Origin: Bacteroidota bacterium
GTDB taxonomy: Bacteria > Bacteroidota > Bacteroidia > Chitinophagales > LD1
Direction of reading: 5' to 3'
Assembly (NCBI GenBank): GCA_016715625.1
Contig: JADJZU010000019.1
Coordinates: 1 to 64,000, forward strand
DNA: 64,000 bases
Both the position numbers and the translations under genes were made by a program. Each line of letters begins with the position of its first letter. Position 1 is the first letter of the stretch. Positions 37,773-45,613 of the stretch are shown here, piece after piece. The notes beneath the pieces are model-generated. The model was given only the letters and a program-made list of their open reading frames with translations, was not told the origin of the DNA and made no database searches.

Positions 37773-38141
37773 TCATGGTTTAATACCTGTTCGTTTGCTG
37801 GAGGCAAGAATGCTGTTTATTATTTTTTCGATTTCGTTCAGCTTTAATTGTAAAGGAGTGCAGTTGGGCAAGTGTTCTGAGCATTCACATAACCGCAGCC
37901 AATAGGATGTTTCTTTAACCTCTTTAGCCGCTATCTTAAACTTATTAATAAAGTCTGCCTTGCTTTCTGCGTGTTGAGCCTCATTGGCATTGGCACCAAT
38001 GGATGTCCCCGATTTAAACAATTGGTTAGATAAAGCATACTTTTTTCGAGCATCTAACAGCTCGCAAAAAGCAATTACCATTAATAAAAATTCGAATGTG
38101 TGTTTCAGAACCGGATTCTCCTCTACTGAATATTTACCCAT
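37773..38141 (-). CDS. Four-helix bundle protein, S23/IVS type
   Basis: 122 residues. The pattern (VLKHTFEFLLMVIAFCELL, ALSNQLFKSGTSIGANANEA, HAESKADFINKFKIAAKEV, ETSYWLRLCE) is the TIGR02436 four-helix family, often named 23S rRNA intervening-sequence protein and related to the Avd accessory protein of diversity-generating retroelements. No 23S gene, reverse transcriptase or variable repeat is near. Short inverted-related repeats flank it on both sides. The role is unknown; a pentameric nucleic-acid-binding bundle is known for relatives. Confidence 0.88.
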   Translation of the reverse strand: MGKYSVEENPVLKHTFEFLLMVIAFCELLDARKKYALSNQLFKSGTSIGANANEAQHAESKADFINKFKIAAKEVKETSYWLRLCECSEHLPNCTPLQLKLNEIEKIINSILASSKRTGIKP

Positions 38142-38169
38142 TTGTCAATTTGTAAATTTTTCCATTCGT

Positions 38170-39364
38170 TCAATAAACCAGTTCATACACCACCGCCAGT
38201 CCCTGCCCCACTCCAATGCACATGGTGGCTATGCCATAGCGCACCTGGCGTTTTTTCATTTCATGCAATAAGGTAGTGGTAATGCGGGCACCACTGCAAC
38301 CCAGCGGATGGCCCAGCGCTATAGCACCACCATTGACGTTGACAATGGCAGGGTCCAATTCTAAATCGCGGATGCAGGCCAGCGACTGCGAGGCAAACGC
38401 TTCGTTGAGTTCCACCAGCCCGATGTCCTGCATTCGCAGCCCCGCCCGCTGCAATGCCTTACGCACGGCATACACCGGGCCTATACCCATATAAGCCGGC
38501 TCTACACCGGCAGCCGCCATGCTTACCACGCGTGCCATGGGTTTAAGGTTGTGTTGCTTCACCACCTCTTCGTTGACCAGAATCAAGGCGGCTGCCCCAT
38601 CGTTGAGGCCCGAGGAGTTGCCGGCTGTTACGGGTACCCTCTTTCACAAAAGCGGGTTTCAGTTTCGCCAAATCGGCCAGGGTGCCCAGGCGCGGATGCT
38701 CGTCCTGAGTGAACAACCGTGGCTCTCCCTTACCCTGTGCAATGCTTACCGGTATTATTTCCTCTTCAAATTTTTCGGCCACCAGGGCCTTGTTATACTT
38801 CACCTGACTGCTGTGTGCAAAAGCATCCTGCTCCTCGCGCGAAATGTTCCATTTGCGGGCCACATTTTCGGCCGTTTCGCCCATGCTGTAAATGGTCTCT
38901 TTGGGAAAGTTTTTGTTGGTAAACCGCCAGCCGATAGAAGTATCAAACATTTGCTGCGCCCGCCCATAAGCCGTGTCGGCCTTTGACAATACATAAGGTG
39001 CGCGCGTCATGCTTTCCACTCCTCCGGCTATGTAAATATTTCCATCTCCGTTTTTAATGGCACGGGTAGCATCGGCTATAGCCTGCAGGCCCGAAGCACA
39101 CAAGCGGTTGACGGTTACTCCGCTAACCTCCACCGGCAAGCCGGCCAGCAAGGCCGCCATGCGGGCCACGTTGCGGTTGTCTTCGCCACTTTGGTTGGCT
39201 GCGCCCAGCACCACTTCTTCTATGTCCTGCACGTTTAGCCAGGGATTGCGTGCCACTACCTGTTGAATCACCAGCGCGGCCAGGTCGTCCGGGCGCACCG
39301 TGCTGAGGGCTCCGTTGATTTTTCCGATGGGTGTGCGCGCTGCATCTGCGATATAAACTTCCAT
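38170..39364 (-). pseudogene. paaJ: PaaJ/PcaF-type thiolase with a frameshift
   Basis: Two overlapping frames together encode one complete thiolase. The first (39364 to about 38635) has the active-site cysteine in NRLCASGLQAIADATRA and MTRAPYVLSK then MFDTSIGWRFTN, typical of 3-oxoadipyl-CoA/3-oxo-5,6-dehydrosuberyl-CoA thiolase. The second (to 38170) has GHPLGCSGARITTTLLHEMK and the CIGVGQG cysteine. The break lies at GGGTACCC (about 38631-38638): removing one C from the coding-strand CCC restores VKEGTVTAGNSSGLNDGAA. One homopolymer base explains it, so a sequencing error is likely and the gene may be functional. Confidence 0.88.
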
Positions 39365-39424
39365 ATTGGGATTGGTTAAAAATTACTTAGTTCGCGCAAA
39401 ATAAACCAAACCCGTTTCATCCTC

Positions 39425-39868
39425 ATGATTCAACGAATTCAAACCCTGTTTTTATTGCTGGCGCTGATTTGCCTGGCGCTTTTTTTGTGGATGCCCCTGA
39501 TGGTGCTGGAAGCCCCCGGCTACACCGAAGCGGTGCAGGGTTGGGATGTGCGCCACTTTCAGTTTGGTTATATCTTTTACATCAATCTGATATTGACCGG
39601 CACAGCCTTTGGCCTGTCGCTCATCGCCATCTTTCTGTTTAAGCACCGCGACTATCAGATTATCTTTTCGTGGTTCAGCCTGGTGTTTGTGACCGCTGCA
39701 CAGGCGTTTGTGTATTACAAGTTTCAAACCAAGGTGTTTATGGGCGATGTGGTGCTCACCTACTGGAACCTGCTCTCTATAGCCAGTGTAGCCCTGCTGC
39801 TGGCGGCTGTATTTTTTATCCGGAAAGACGAGCATTTGCTGCAAAGCCTGGATAGACTAAGAGACTAA
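39425..39868 (+). CDS. DUF4293 family membrane protein
   Basis: 147 residues starting MIQRIQTLFLLLALICLALF, which is the standard opening of the Bacteroidota DUF4293 family. Four hydrophobic segments are visible. The function is unknown. Its last 12 bp overlap the 3' end of the converging flippase gene. Confidence 0.88.
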   Translation: MIQRIQTLFLLLALICLALFLWMPLMVLEAPGYTEAVQGWDVRHFQFGYIFYINLILTGTAFGLSLIAIFLFKHRDYQIIFSWFSLVFVTAAQAFVYYKFQTKVFMGDVVLTYWNLLSIASVALLLAAVFFIRKDEHLLQSLDRLRD

Positions 39869-41347
39869 GCGCCTGAGCCTGCCCAGCACATTTTCGTTGG
39901 CGGCCACCAGCAACACAAACAAACCAAAGAACACACTGCTGAGCAAAAAGGGCGGAGCGCTCTGCATCCATTCCCACTCCTGCAAGCCGGTGGTGTAGCA
40001 AAAATAGAGGAGCAGCGACACGCCCACATAGCCCCAGAACGAACGCAAATCGTAGGGCACCGGATAATATTTTTGCCCCAGAAAATAAGACACCAAGGCC
40101 ATGGAAAAATAGCAGGCCAGCGTAGCCCAGGCACTGGCCACATAGCCATATTCGGGTATAAAAACCACGTTGAGCAGGATGGTGAGCAGCGCGCCCCCCA
40201 CCGACACCCCGGCCCCCATCAAGGTGCGGTCGGTGAGTTTATACCAGATAGAGAGATTGACATACACGCCCAAAAACAAATTGGCCATCAGCAACACCGG
40301 CACCACGTGCAGCCCCGAGCGAAACTCCTCGCCAATAAACAACTGCACCCAGGGCATATACAACACCACCCCCAAAAACACCGCCACACAAAAGATGGTA
40401 AAGTATTTCATGACATCGGCATACATGCGCCCGGCATCGGCCCGGTTGGCCTGCCCGAAAAAGAAGGGCTCGGCTGCAAACCGAAAGGCCTGTATAAACA
40501 GACTCATGAGTATGCTCAGTTTATAGCAAGCGCCATAGATGCCCAGCTGCTGCAGGTTGGTGGTGGCATCGTAGGGCAGCATGTATTTTAAAATCATGCG
40601 GTCGAGCATTTCGTTCACTATGCCCGCAAAGCCAATGAGCACCATGGGCAGGGCATAGCGTATCATCTTATTAAACAACACAGCATCGAAGCCCTGGCGC
40701 AAGCCCCGGAAATGCGGCAGCAGCAACACCATTTTGACCCCGCTGGCTATCAGGTTAGAGATAAACACATAACCCACTCCTATTTCGGGATTGTAAAAAG
40801 CCGCCCATGCCGAGCCGGGGGCCTCCAAATAGGCTTTGCGGCAAATAATGAGAAAGAAGATATTGAACCCGATGTTTACGGCTATCTCTATTACCTTGAT
40901 GCCGGCAAATTGCAAGGCCTTGTTATCGGCTCGCAGCTGGGCAAAGGGAATGGCACACACCGCATCCATGGCCAGCAGCAGCACCAGCCAGCGGATGTAT
41001 TCCACATGGTTGCCGTATTGCAGGGCCTCGGCCACCGGCACCGCCAGCGCATAGCCCAGCACCAAAAAGAGCAGCGAGGTGCCGGTGATGAAAATAAGCG
41101 CGGTAGAGAACACCCGCTGCCGGTTTTCGTTGTCCTTATTGAACCGGAAAAAGGCGGTTTCCATCCCAAAGGCCAGCAACACCGCAAAAAAACCGCTATA
41201 GGCATAAAACTCTGAATTGACCCCGAACTGCGCGGTAGAAAACACCCGCGTATAAAGATAGGTGAGCAGATAATTCAGAAACCGGCCGGCTATACTGGGT
41301 ATGCCATATACGATGGTTTGAGAAGCAAGGCGCTGCAGCGGGTTCAC
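39857..41347 (-). CDS. Oligosaccharide flippase family protein (Wzx-like)
   Basis: I choose the GTG at 41347 (VNPLQRLASQTIVYGIPSIA), giving 496 residues; upstream codons read into non-conserved sequence. The start motif, about 14 membrane segments and AYSGFFAVLLAFGMETAFFR are typical of MATE-like polysaccharide flippases. It would move lipid-linked glycans across the inner membrane. The glycosyltransferases at 47.9-53.7 kb could supply substrates, but the genes are not contiguous. Confidence 0.87.
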   Translation of the reverse strand: MNPLQRLASQTIVYGIPSIAGRFLNYLLTYLYTRVFSTAQFGVNSEFYAYSGFFAVLLAFGMETAFFRFNKDNENRQRVFSTALIFITGTSLLFLVLGYALAVPVAEALQYGNHVEYIRWLVLLLAMDAVCAIPFAQLRADNKALQFAGIKVIEIAVNIGFNIFFLIICRKAYLEAPGSAWAAFYNPEIGVGYVFISNLIASGVKMVLLLPHFRGLRQGFDAVLFNKMIRYALPMVLIGFAGIVNEMLDRMILKYMLPYDATTNLQQLGIYGACYKLSILMSLFIQAFRFAAEPFFFGQANRADAGRMYADVMKYFTIFCVAVFLGVVLYMPWVQLFIGEEFRSGLHVVPVLLMANLFLGVYVNLSIWYKLTDRTLMGAGVSVGGALLTILLNVVFIPEYGYVASAWATLACYFSMALVSYFLGQKYYPVPYDLRSFWGYVGVSLLLYFCYTTGLQEWEWMQSAPPFLLSSVFFGLFVLLVAANENVLGRLRRLVS

Positions 41348-41457
41348 AGAGAGTGTTATGGGGCGAATGTAAATCAATAACGCTCTGCGCCCTCCACATT
41401 GCGCCACCCCGAAGCCCCAACTGTAACATTTTCTATCCACTGCCGTATCCATAGGCA

Positions 41458-41477
41458 CCCCGCAGCCCCCTGCGGGG
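41458..41477. repeat. GC-rich perfect palindrome upstream of the MORN gene
   Basis: CCCCGCAG-CCCC-CTGCGGGG has perfect 8-bp arms, 14 bp before the MORN gene start. A related sequence (AGCGGGGTGCAGCCCCC) lies at about 33459-33475. It could be a dispersed repeat or a leader hairpin; there is no T-run. Confidence 0.55.
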
Positions 41478-41491
41478 CAAATTATACTACT

Positions 41492-42304
41492 ATGAGAAAG
41501 CTTTTTTACCCTGTATTGTTGCTCCTGTTTACGGCCTCGCTGGCTGGCGCACAGGAGCCGGTGTATGTGAACGGAAAATATGAAGGCGAAACCAAAGACG
41601 GCTTAAAGCATGGCCGCGGAAGAGCTATCTACTACGATGGCTCGCTCTACGATGGCATGTGGGCCAACGATAAGCGCAATGGCGTGGGCCGCGCTATTTT
41701 TAAAGACGGCTCCTCCTACTATGGCGACTGGGTAAACGACCAGCGCCAGGGCCGCGGCAACTACGAGTTTGCCAATGGCGACAAATACATTGGTCAGTTT
41801 GATGCCGACCAAATGAACGGCTACGGCACCTATACCTATGCCAACGGCAACAAGTATGTGGGTGATATGGTAAATGGCGAAGTGAGCGGCAAGGGTTCCA
41901 TTTTGTATGCCAATGGCGAAAGCTACGATGGCTCTTTTATAGCCGGCAAAAAAGTGGGCAAGGGCAAATACAGCTATGCCAACGGCAATGTATACGAAGG
42001 CTTTTTTGTGGCCGACAAAAAAGAGGGCTACGGCAAAATGACCTTTGCCAACGGAGACGAATACAAAGGCCAGTTTAAAGACAATAGCCGAACCGGAGTG
42101 GGCATTTTTGTGTGGGCCAATGGCGACCGCTACGAAGGCGAATTTCAAAACGGACTGATGCACGGCAACGGCACCTTTGTGTGGGCCGATGGTGAAAAAT
42201 ACTCCGGCACCTGGACCAAAAACATCCGCAATGGCGAGGGCAGGCTGCTCACCAAAGAAGGCGAGGAAAAAATATTAGTGTTTGCCAATGGCGTAAAACA
42301 ATAA
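41492..42304 (+). CDS. Exported MORN-repeat protein
   Basis: 270 residues from the ATG at 41492, where a signal peptide begins (MRKLFYPVLLLLFTASLAGA). The rest is about ten MORN repeats of 23 residues with the form YxGxWxxGxxxGxGxxxxANG, for example YIGQFDADQMNGYGTYTYAN. MORN repeats form an elongated beta-sheet used in lipid or protein binding; the secreted location here suggests an envelope role. The frame extends further upstream to 41399 but without the signal peptide at its start. It is followed by a clear terminator. Confidence 0.9.
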   Translation: MRKLFYPVLLLLFTASLAGAQEPVYVNGKYEGETKDGLKHGRGRAIYYDGSLYDGMWANDKRNGVGRAIFKDGSSYYGDWVNDQRQGRGNYEFANGDKYIGQFDADQMNGYGTYTYANGNKYVGDMVNGEVSGKGSILYANGESYDGSFIAGKKVGKGKYSYANGNVYEGFFVADKKEGYGKMTFANGDEYKGQFKDNSRTGVGIFVWANGDRYEGEFQNGLMHGNGTFVWADGEKYSGTWTKNIRNGEGRLLTKEGEEKILVFANGVKQ

Positions 42305-42336
42305 AACCACCGAAGCCGGCCCTCCGGCTATCCTCT

Positions 42337-42379
42337 CCCCCCTTTCGGGCAGCTCTGCCACCCGAAAGGGGTTTTTGTT
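42337..42379 (+). terminator. Rho-independent terminator of the MORN gene
   Basis: CCCCTTTCGGG (42339-42349) pairs with CCCGAAAGGGG (42361-42371) and is followed by TTTTTG. It lies 34 bp after the stop. Confidence 0.88.
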
Positions 42380-42448
42380 TGCCCCTATACAGGCCAAAAA
42401 CAAGGTAAAAAAGCTCCGAAAAGTGCCATTTTATGCAAAAAAGGCAGG

Positions 42449-42735
42449 TCAACACAGATTTATAACAAATCAATACAGAACAAAAGCATGTCAACACAGA
42501 TTAAAAACAAATCAACACAGATTAAAAGCATGTCAACACAGAAAAAAAGCAAGTCAACACGCAATAATGTTAGGTCAACACTGATTTAGGACAAGTCAAC
42601 ACTGATATTTATTAAATCAACACGGTTATTTTGCAACTCAACACTGATTTTTAGTAGCTCAACACTGATTTTTTTTTCAAAAATTTGTGTTGACCGTCTT
42701 TTTATGCGTGTTGACTTTATTAAAAGATGTGTTTT
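42449..42735. repeat. 21-bp-phased array of TCAACAC cores, 11 direct and 3 inverted
   Basis: TCAACAC starts at 42449, 42470 (as TCAATAC), 42491, 42512, 42533, 42554, 42575, 42596, 42617, 42638 and 42659: eleven copies at exactly 21 bp. The core extends to TCAACACWGATT in most copies, while the rest of each period is AT-rich and variable. After a gap the inverted core GTGTTGA follows at 42687 and 42708, with a decayed copy at 42729, again 21 bp apart. 21 bp is two helical turns, so all cores face the same side of the DNA. The array fills most of a 536-bp gap between converging genes. Confidence 0.93.
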
Positions 42736-42766
42736 CTCTTTATTTTTACATAAAAACGGATAAACG

Positions 42767-42844
42767 ATGGATAATTTACCGGAATCAACGGATAAAAAGA
42801 CCAGAAAGCCCAAAGTTAACCGCCCCGAAATGATGGGCACTTAA
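42767..42844 (+). CDS. Possible 25-residue small ORF after the phased array
   Basis: An ATG 32 bp beyond the last inverted array core opens 25 sense codons ending in TAA (42842-42844). The product would be basic and hydrophilic (begins MDNLPESTDKK, ends VNRPEMMGT). Its last 4 bp overlap the stop of the converging outer-membrane gene. It is too short to assign and may be the truncated start of a larger lost gene or simply chance. Confidence 0.35.
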   Translation: MDNLPESTDKKTRKPKVNRPEMMGT

Positions 42845-43637
42845 AACGTAACGCCCACATTGATGCTCAGCCGCTGGTAGCTGCGCTGTATAAAATATAC
42901 ATAGTCGGTGCTTTGGGTATACCACCAGCGGGTGCTGCTGGCGTTTCTGCGATACGAGGCACTCAGCAGCACCGAGGCGCGGCTTTGGGTATAAATGCGC
43001 ACCCCGCCCCCCACGGCCACATAAAGGCCGCCTTTGTTTTGGTAGGTAACCCATTCGTCACTTTTCTGTTTCCAGAGGTGGCTGTAGCCCAGGTCGGCAA
43101 ACACATAAGGCGTGGCGCGTTTTTTTAAAAACTCGGAGGCCAGCCGCATATAAAAAGGCGAAAAGGTTTGCTGATAGTTGACAAACCGGTCTATGCCCAG
43201 GCCCGCCCCCACATACAGGTAGGGCCACACCTGATAGCCGTTAATGGTGTGGATGCTCACCCCAAAATCATCGCGCTGGTAGCCGTTGTAGTAGGGCGTT
43301 TGCACGGGTTTTAAATCGGTGCCGTAGATAAAGCCAAACTCGGTGATGTGCCTATAGCCACGATCTTTGCGGAAATAGTTTTTCGACAAAGCCTTTTGAT
43401 TGCGCTTGAGCACATTCTCTTTTTTAATGCTGTCTATTTCACTTTGCTGAAACACAAAAGGCTGCCGCCCAACAGCTCTATGCGCAAAGGATTTTCGGTA
43501 GCTGCAGATTTTAAACTGCCACGGATAATGCTGCCGTTTTTGAGATAAACCACATCTTCGAGTTGCGGTTGGGCCCGGGCGGCCTGCCACAGCAGCAGGG
43601 GCAGCAAAGCAGAGCAAAGTATGCGGAGGATTTTCAT
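42841..43637 (-). pseudogene. Outer-membrane beta-barrel-like protein with a frameshift
   Basis: The gene starts at 43637 with a signal peptide (LLPLLLWQAARA), then DVVYLKNGSIIRGSLKS, a common N-terminal module in Bacteroidota, and stops early at 43434. Matching sequence (QPFVFQQSEIDSIKKEN) resumes in another frame around 43465 and runs to 42841 as a beta-rich domain ending in INVGVTF, with a C-terminal phenylalanine as in many outer-membrane proteins. The shift lies within GGGCGGCAGCCTTTTG. The intact product would be about 265 residues. Function unknown. Confidence 0.78.
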
Positions 43638-43733
43638 GTTGGCAGTTTTTTTTAGGGTGGTGGCAACGGTTCTCCAATTTATAACGTTTCCTATCGGGCA
43701 AGCGTTGCTTCCTTATCTTTAAACCCATAAATA

Positions 43734-45041
43734 ATGTTGAATATGAAAAACATCATTCGTTCGCTCACCCTGCTGGGGGTGCTGGCTATGTGGAGTTTGT
43801 CGTCCTGCACCAAAGACCACTGCACCCAAACGGTCACCTACAAAAAGTATGAACCGGTGTACATGAGCTACCAGGATTTGCGCGCAGCCGTAAAAACAGA
43901 ACCGGCTCAGGCGCTTAAAGTTCCCGGCAAAATTTACCTGAAAGGCCCTTACATTTTCATCAGCGAGGTAGATAAAGGCATTCATGTTATTAATAACAGC
44001 AACCCCGCCTCCCCGCAAAAAGTTTCTTTTATCAGCATCCCCGGCAACAGAGATTTGGCCGCCAAGGGCAATGTGCTTTATGCCGACAGCTATATTGATT
44101 TGCTGGCGCTGGATATTACCAATCCGCAAAATGTAACCGTGCTGCACCGGGTGGAAAACGCCCTGCCGCAGCGCAACTTTACGGGCGGCTACGGAGCCGA
44201 CCCCGCAAAAGGTGTAGTTACACATTGGACTGAAAGCACCGTCACTGATAAAATAGAAGGCAACTGCCAGCCCGGTGGCGGATGGATAGGCAACGGTGGA
44301 GGAGTGTGGATGGAGGGCGATGTGGTGTTTGCCACCAATAGCCTGAGCGGTGGTGCCGTGCCTAAAACAGCTACGGCCCCCGGCATAGGCGGCAGTATGG
44401 CGCGTTTCACTATTTCCAATAACACACTGTTTGTGGTAGACGATGCCAACCTGCGCGTGTTTGATTTGAGCAATGCCACTATGCCGGCTTCCAGCGGCAC
44501 GGCCTACATTGGCAGAAATATTGAAACCATTTTCCCTTACAACAATCGTCTGTTTATTGGCAGCACCAACGGCATGTATATCTACGACATCAGCAATCCG
44601 CTGGCTCCGGCCTATGTGTCCACCTATATCCACGGCACCGCCTGCGACCCGGTGGTGGTAGACGATAACTATGCCTACATTACCCTGCGCAGCGGCACTC
44701 CCTGCAATACCACCTTTAATCAACTGGAAGTGGTAAGCCTGGCCAATATCACCAACCCCACGCTGGTGCACACCGTGCCCATGACCAACCCGCACGGGCT
44801 GGGCAAAGACGGAGAAAAACTCTTTATCTGCGATGGCACCGATGGCTTAAAGATGATGAATGCGAGCCAGCCCGAAGCCATCCCCGCCACACCGGTGGTG
44901 CACATCAGCGGCATACAGGCCATGGATGTAATTCCCTATAACAACACCCTGCTGATGATAGGCGAAAATGGTTTTTACCAATACGATTATTCGGATGTTA
45001 ATCACATCACTTTACTCAGCAGCCTTCCGATTGAACACTAA
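43734..45041 (+). CDS. LVIVD-repeat lipoprotein
   Basis: 435 residues. A lipoprotein signal (LLGVLAMWSLSSCTKDHC) precedes a beta-propeller of repeated strands with the LVIVD style, for example YIFISEVDKGIHVINNSNPA, NTLFVVDDANLRVFDLSNAT and RLFIGSTNGMYIYDISNP. Such propellers probably serve protein or ligand binding at the outer membrane. It lies 2 bp before the sigma factor gene, so it may belong to the same transcript, possibly as a sensed or regulated surface protein. Confidence 0.82.
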   Translation: MLNMKNIIRSLTLLGVLAMWSLSSCTKDHCTQTVTYKKYEPVYMSYQDLRAAVKTEPAQALKVPGKIYLKGPYIFISEVDKGIHVINNSNPASPQKVSFISIPGNRDLAAKGNVLYADSYIDLLALDITNPQNVTVLHRVENALPQRNFTGGYGADPAKGVVTHWTESTVTDKIEGNCQPGGGWIGNGGGVWMEGDVVFATNSLSGGAVPKTATAPGIGGSMARFTISNNTLFVVDDANLRVFDLSNATMPASSGTAYIGRNIETIFPYNNRLFIGSTNGMYIYDISNPLAPAYVSTYIHGTACDPVVVDDNYAYITLRSGTPCNTTFNQLEVVSLANITNPTLVHTVPMTNPHGLGKDGEKLFICDGTDGLKMMNASQPEAIPATPVVHISGIQAMDVIPYNNTLLMIGENGFYQYDYSDVNHITLLSSLPIEH

Positions 45042-45043
45042 GC

Positions 45044-45613
45044 GTGAAAGTTTCCTACATCATATTGGAAGAAGAAATCATTACAGGATGCATCAGGCAG
45101 GACCGCACCGCACAAAAGCGCCTGTATGAAAAGCATTATCCCAAAATGATGGGCGTGTGTATGCGCTATGCCGGCCAGCGTGATGTAGCCATGGAAATGG
45201 TCAATATGGGTTTTATGAAGGTGTTTGATGGCATTGAAAAGTTTCATAAGCAGGGCGGCAATCTGGAAGCCTGGATTTACCGCATTATGGTAAACACCGC
45301 TATTGATTATCTGCGCAAAGAAATGCGACACCACCATGCCGATATTGAAAAGAGCGTGTATGTAGAAGATGTTAGCGATGTGATTTCGGACATCAGTGCC
45401 GAGCAAATTATGGAGATGGTTAAAAAACTTACTCCCGCTTATCGTGCAGTGTTTAACCTGTATGTAGTGGAAGGTTATAACCACAGCGAAATAGGCGAAA
45501 AGCTGGGGATAAGTGAGGGCACCTCTAAATCCAATCTGGCAAAGGCACGGGCAAAAATGCAGGAGATGATTATTGAATCTAACAAAGTAATAAGGAGCAG
45601 TTATGGCCTATAA
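45044..45613 (+). CDS. ECF-type RNA polymerase sigma factor
   Basis: 189 residues from a GTG start (VKVSYIILEEEIITGCIR). Region 2 (KRLYEKHYPKMMGVCMRYAG and NLEAWIYRIMVNTAIDYLRK) and region 4 (LTPAYRAVFNLYVVEGYNHS then IGEKLGISEGTSKSNLAKAR) are clear. It overlaps the next gene by 11 bp; that gene has one membrane span after a short cytoplasmic head and is probably its anti-sigma partner. Confidence 0.93.
   Translation: MKVSYIILEEEIITGCIRQDRTAQKRLYEKHYPKMMGVCMRYAGQRDVAMEMVNMGFMKVFDGIEKFHKQGGNLEAWIYRIMVNTAIDYLRKEMRHHHADIEKSVYVEDVSDVISDISAEQIMEMVKKLTPAYRAVFNLYVVEGYNHSEIGEKLGISEGTSKSNLAKARAKMQEMIIESNKVIRSSYGL

Noticed and set aside
37773..38141. Ribosomal protein or diversity-generating retroelement accessory gene
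   Set aside because: The S23 name is historical; there is no 23S rRNA, reverse transcriptase, template or variable repeat in the window.
42449..42735. CRISPR array
   Set aside because: Repeat cores are only 7-12 bp with 21-bp period; there are no spacers of CRISPR length and no cas genes.
43719..44795. 358-codon minus-strand ORF opposite the LVIVD gene
   Set aside because: The plus-strand gene has a lipoprotein signal and clear propeller repeats; the reverse frame is a shadow with repeated His/Val/Gly.
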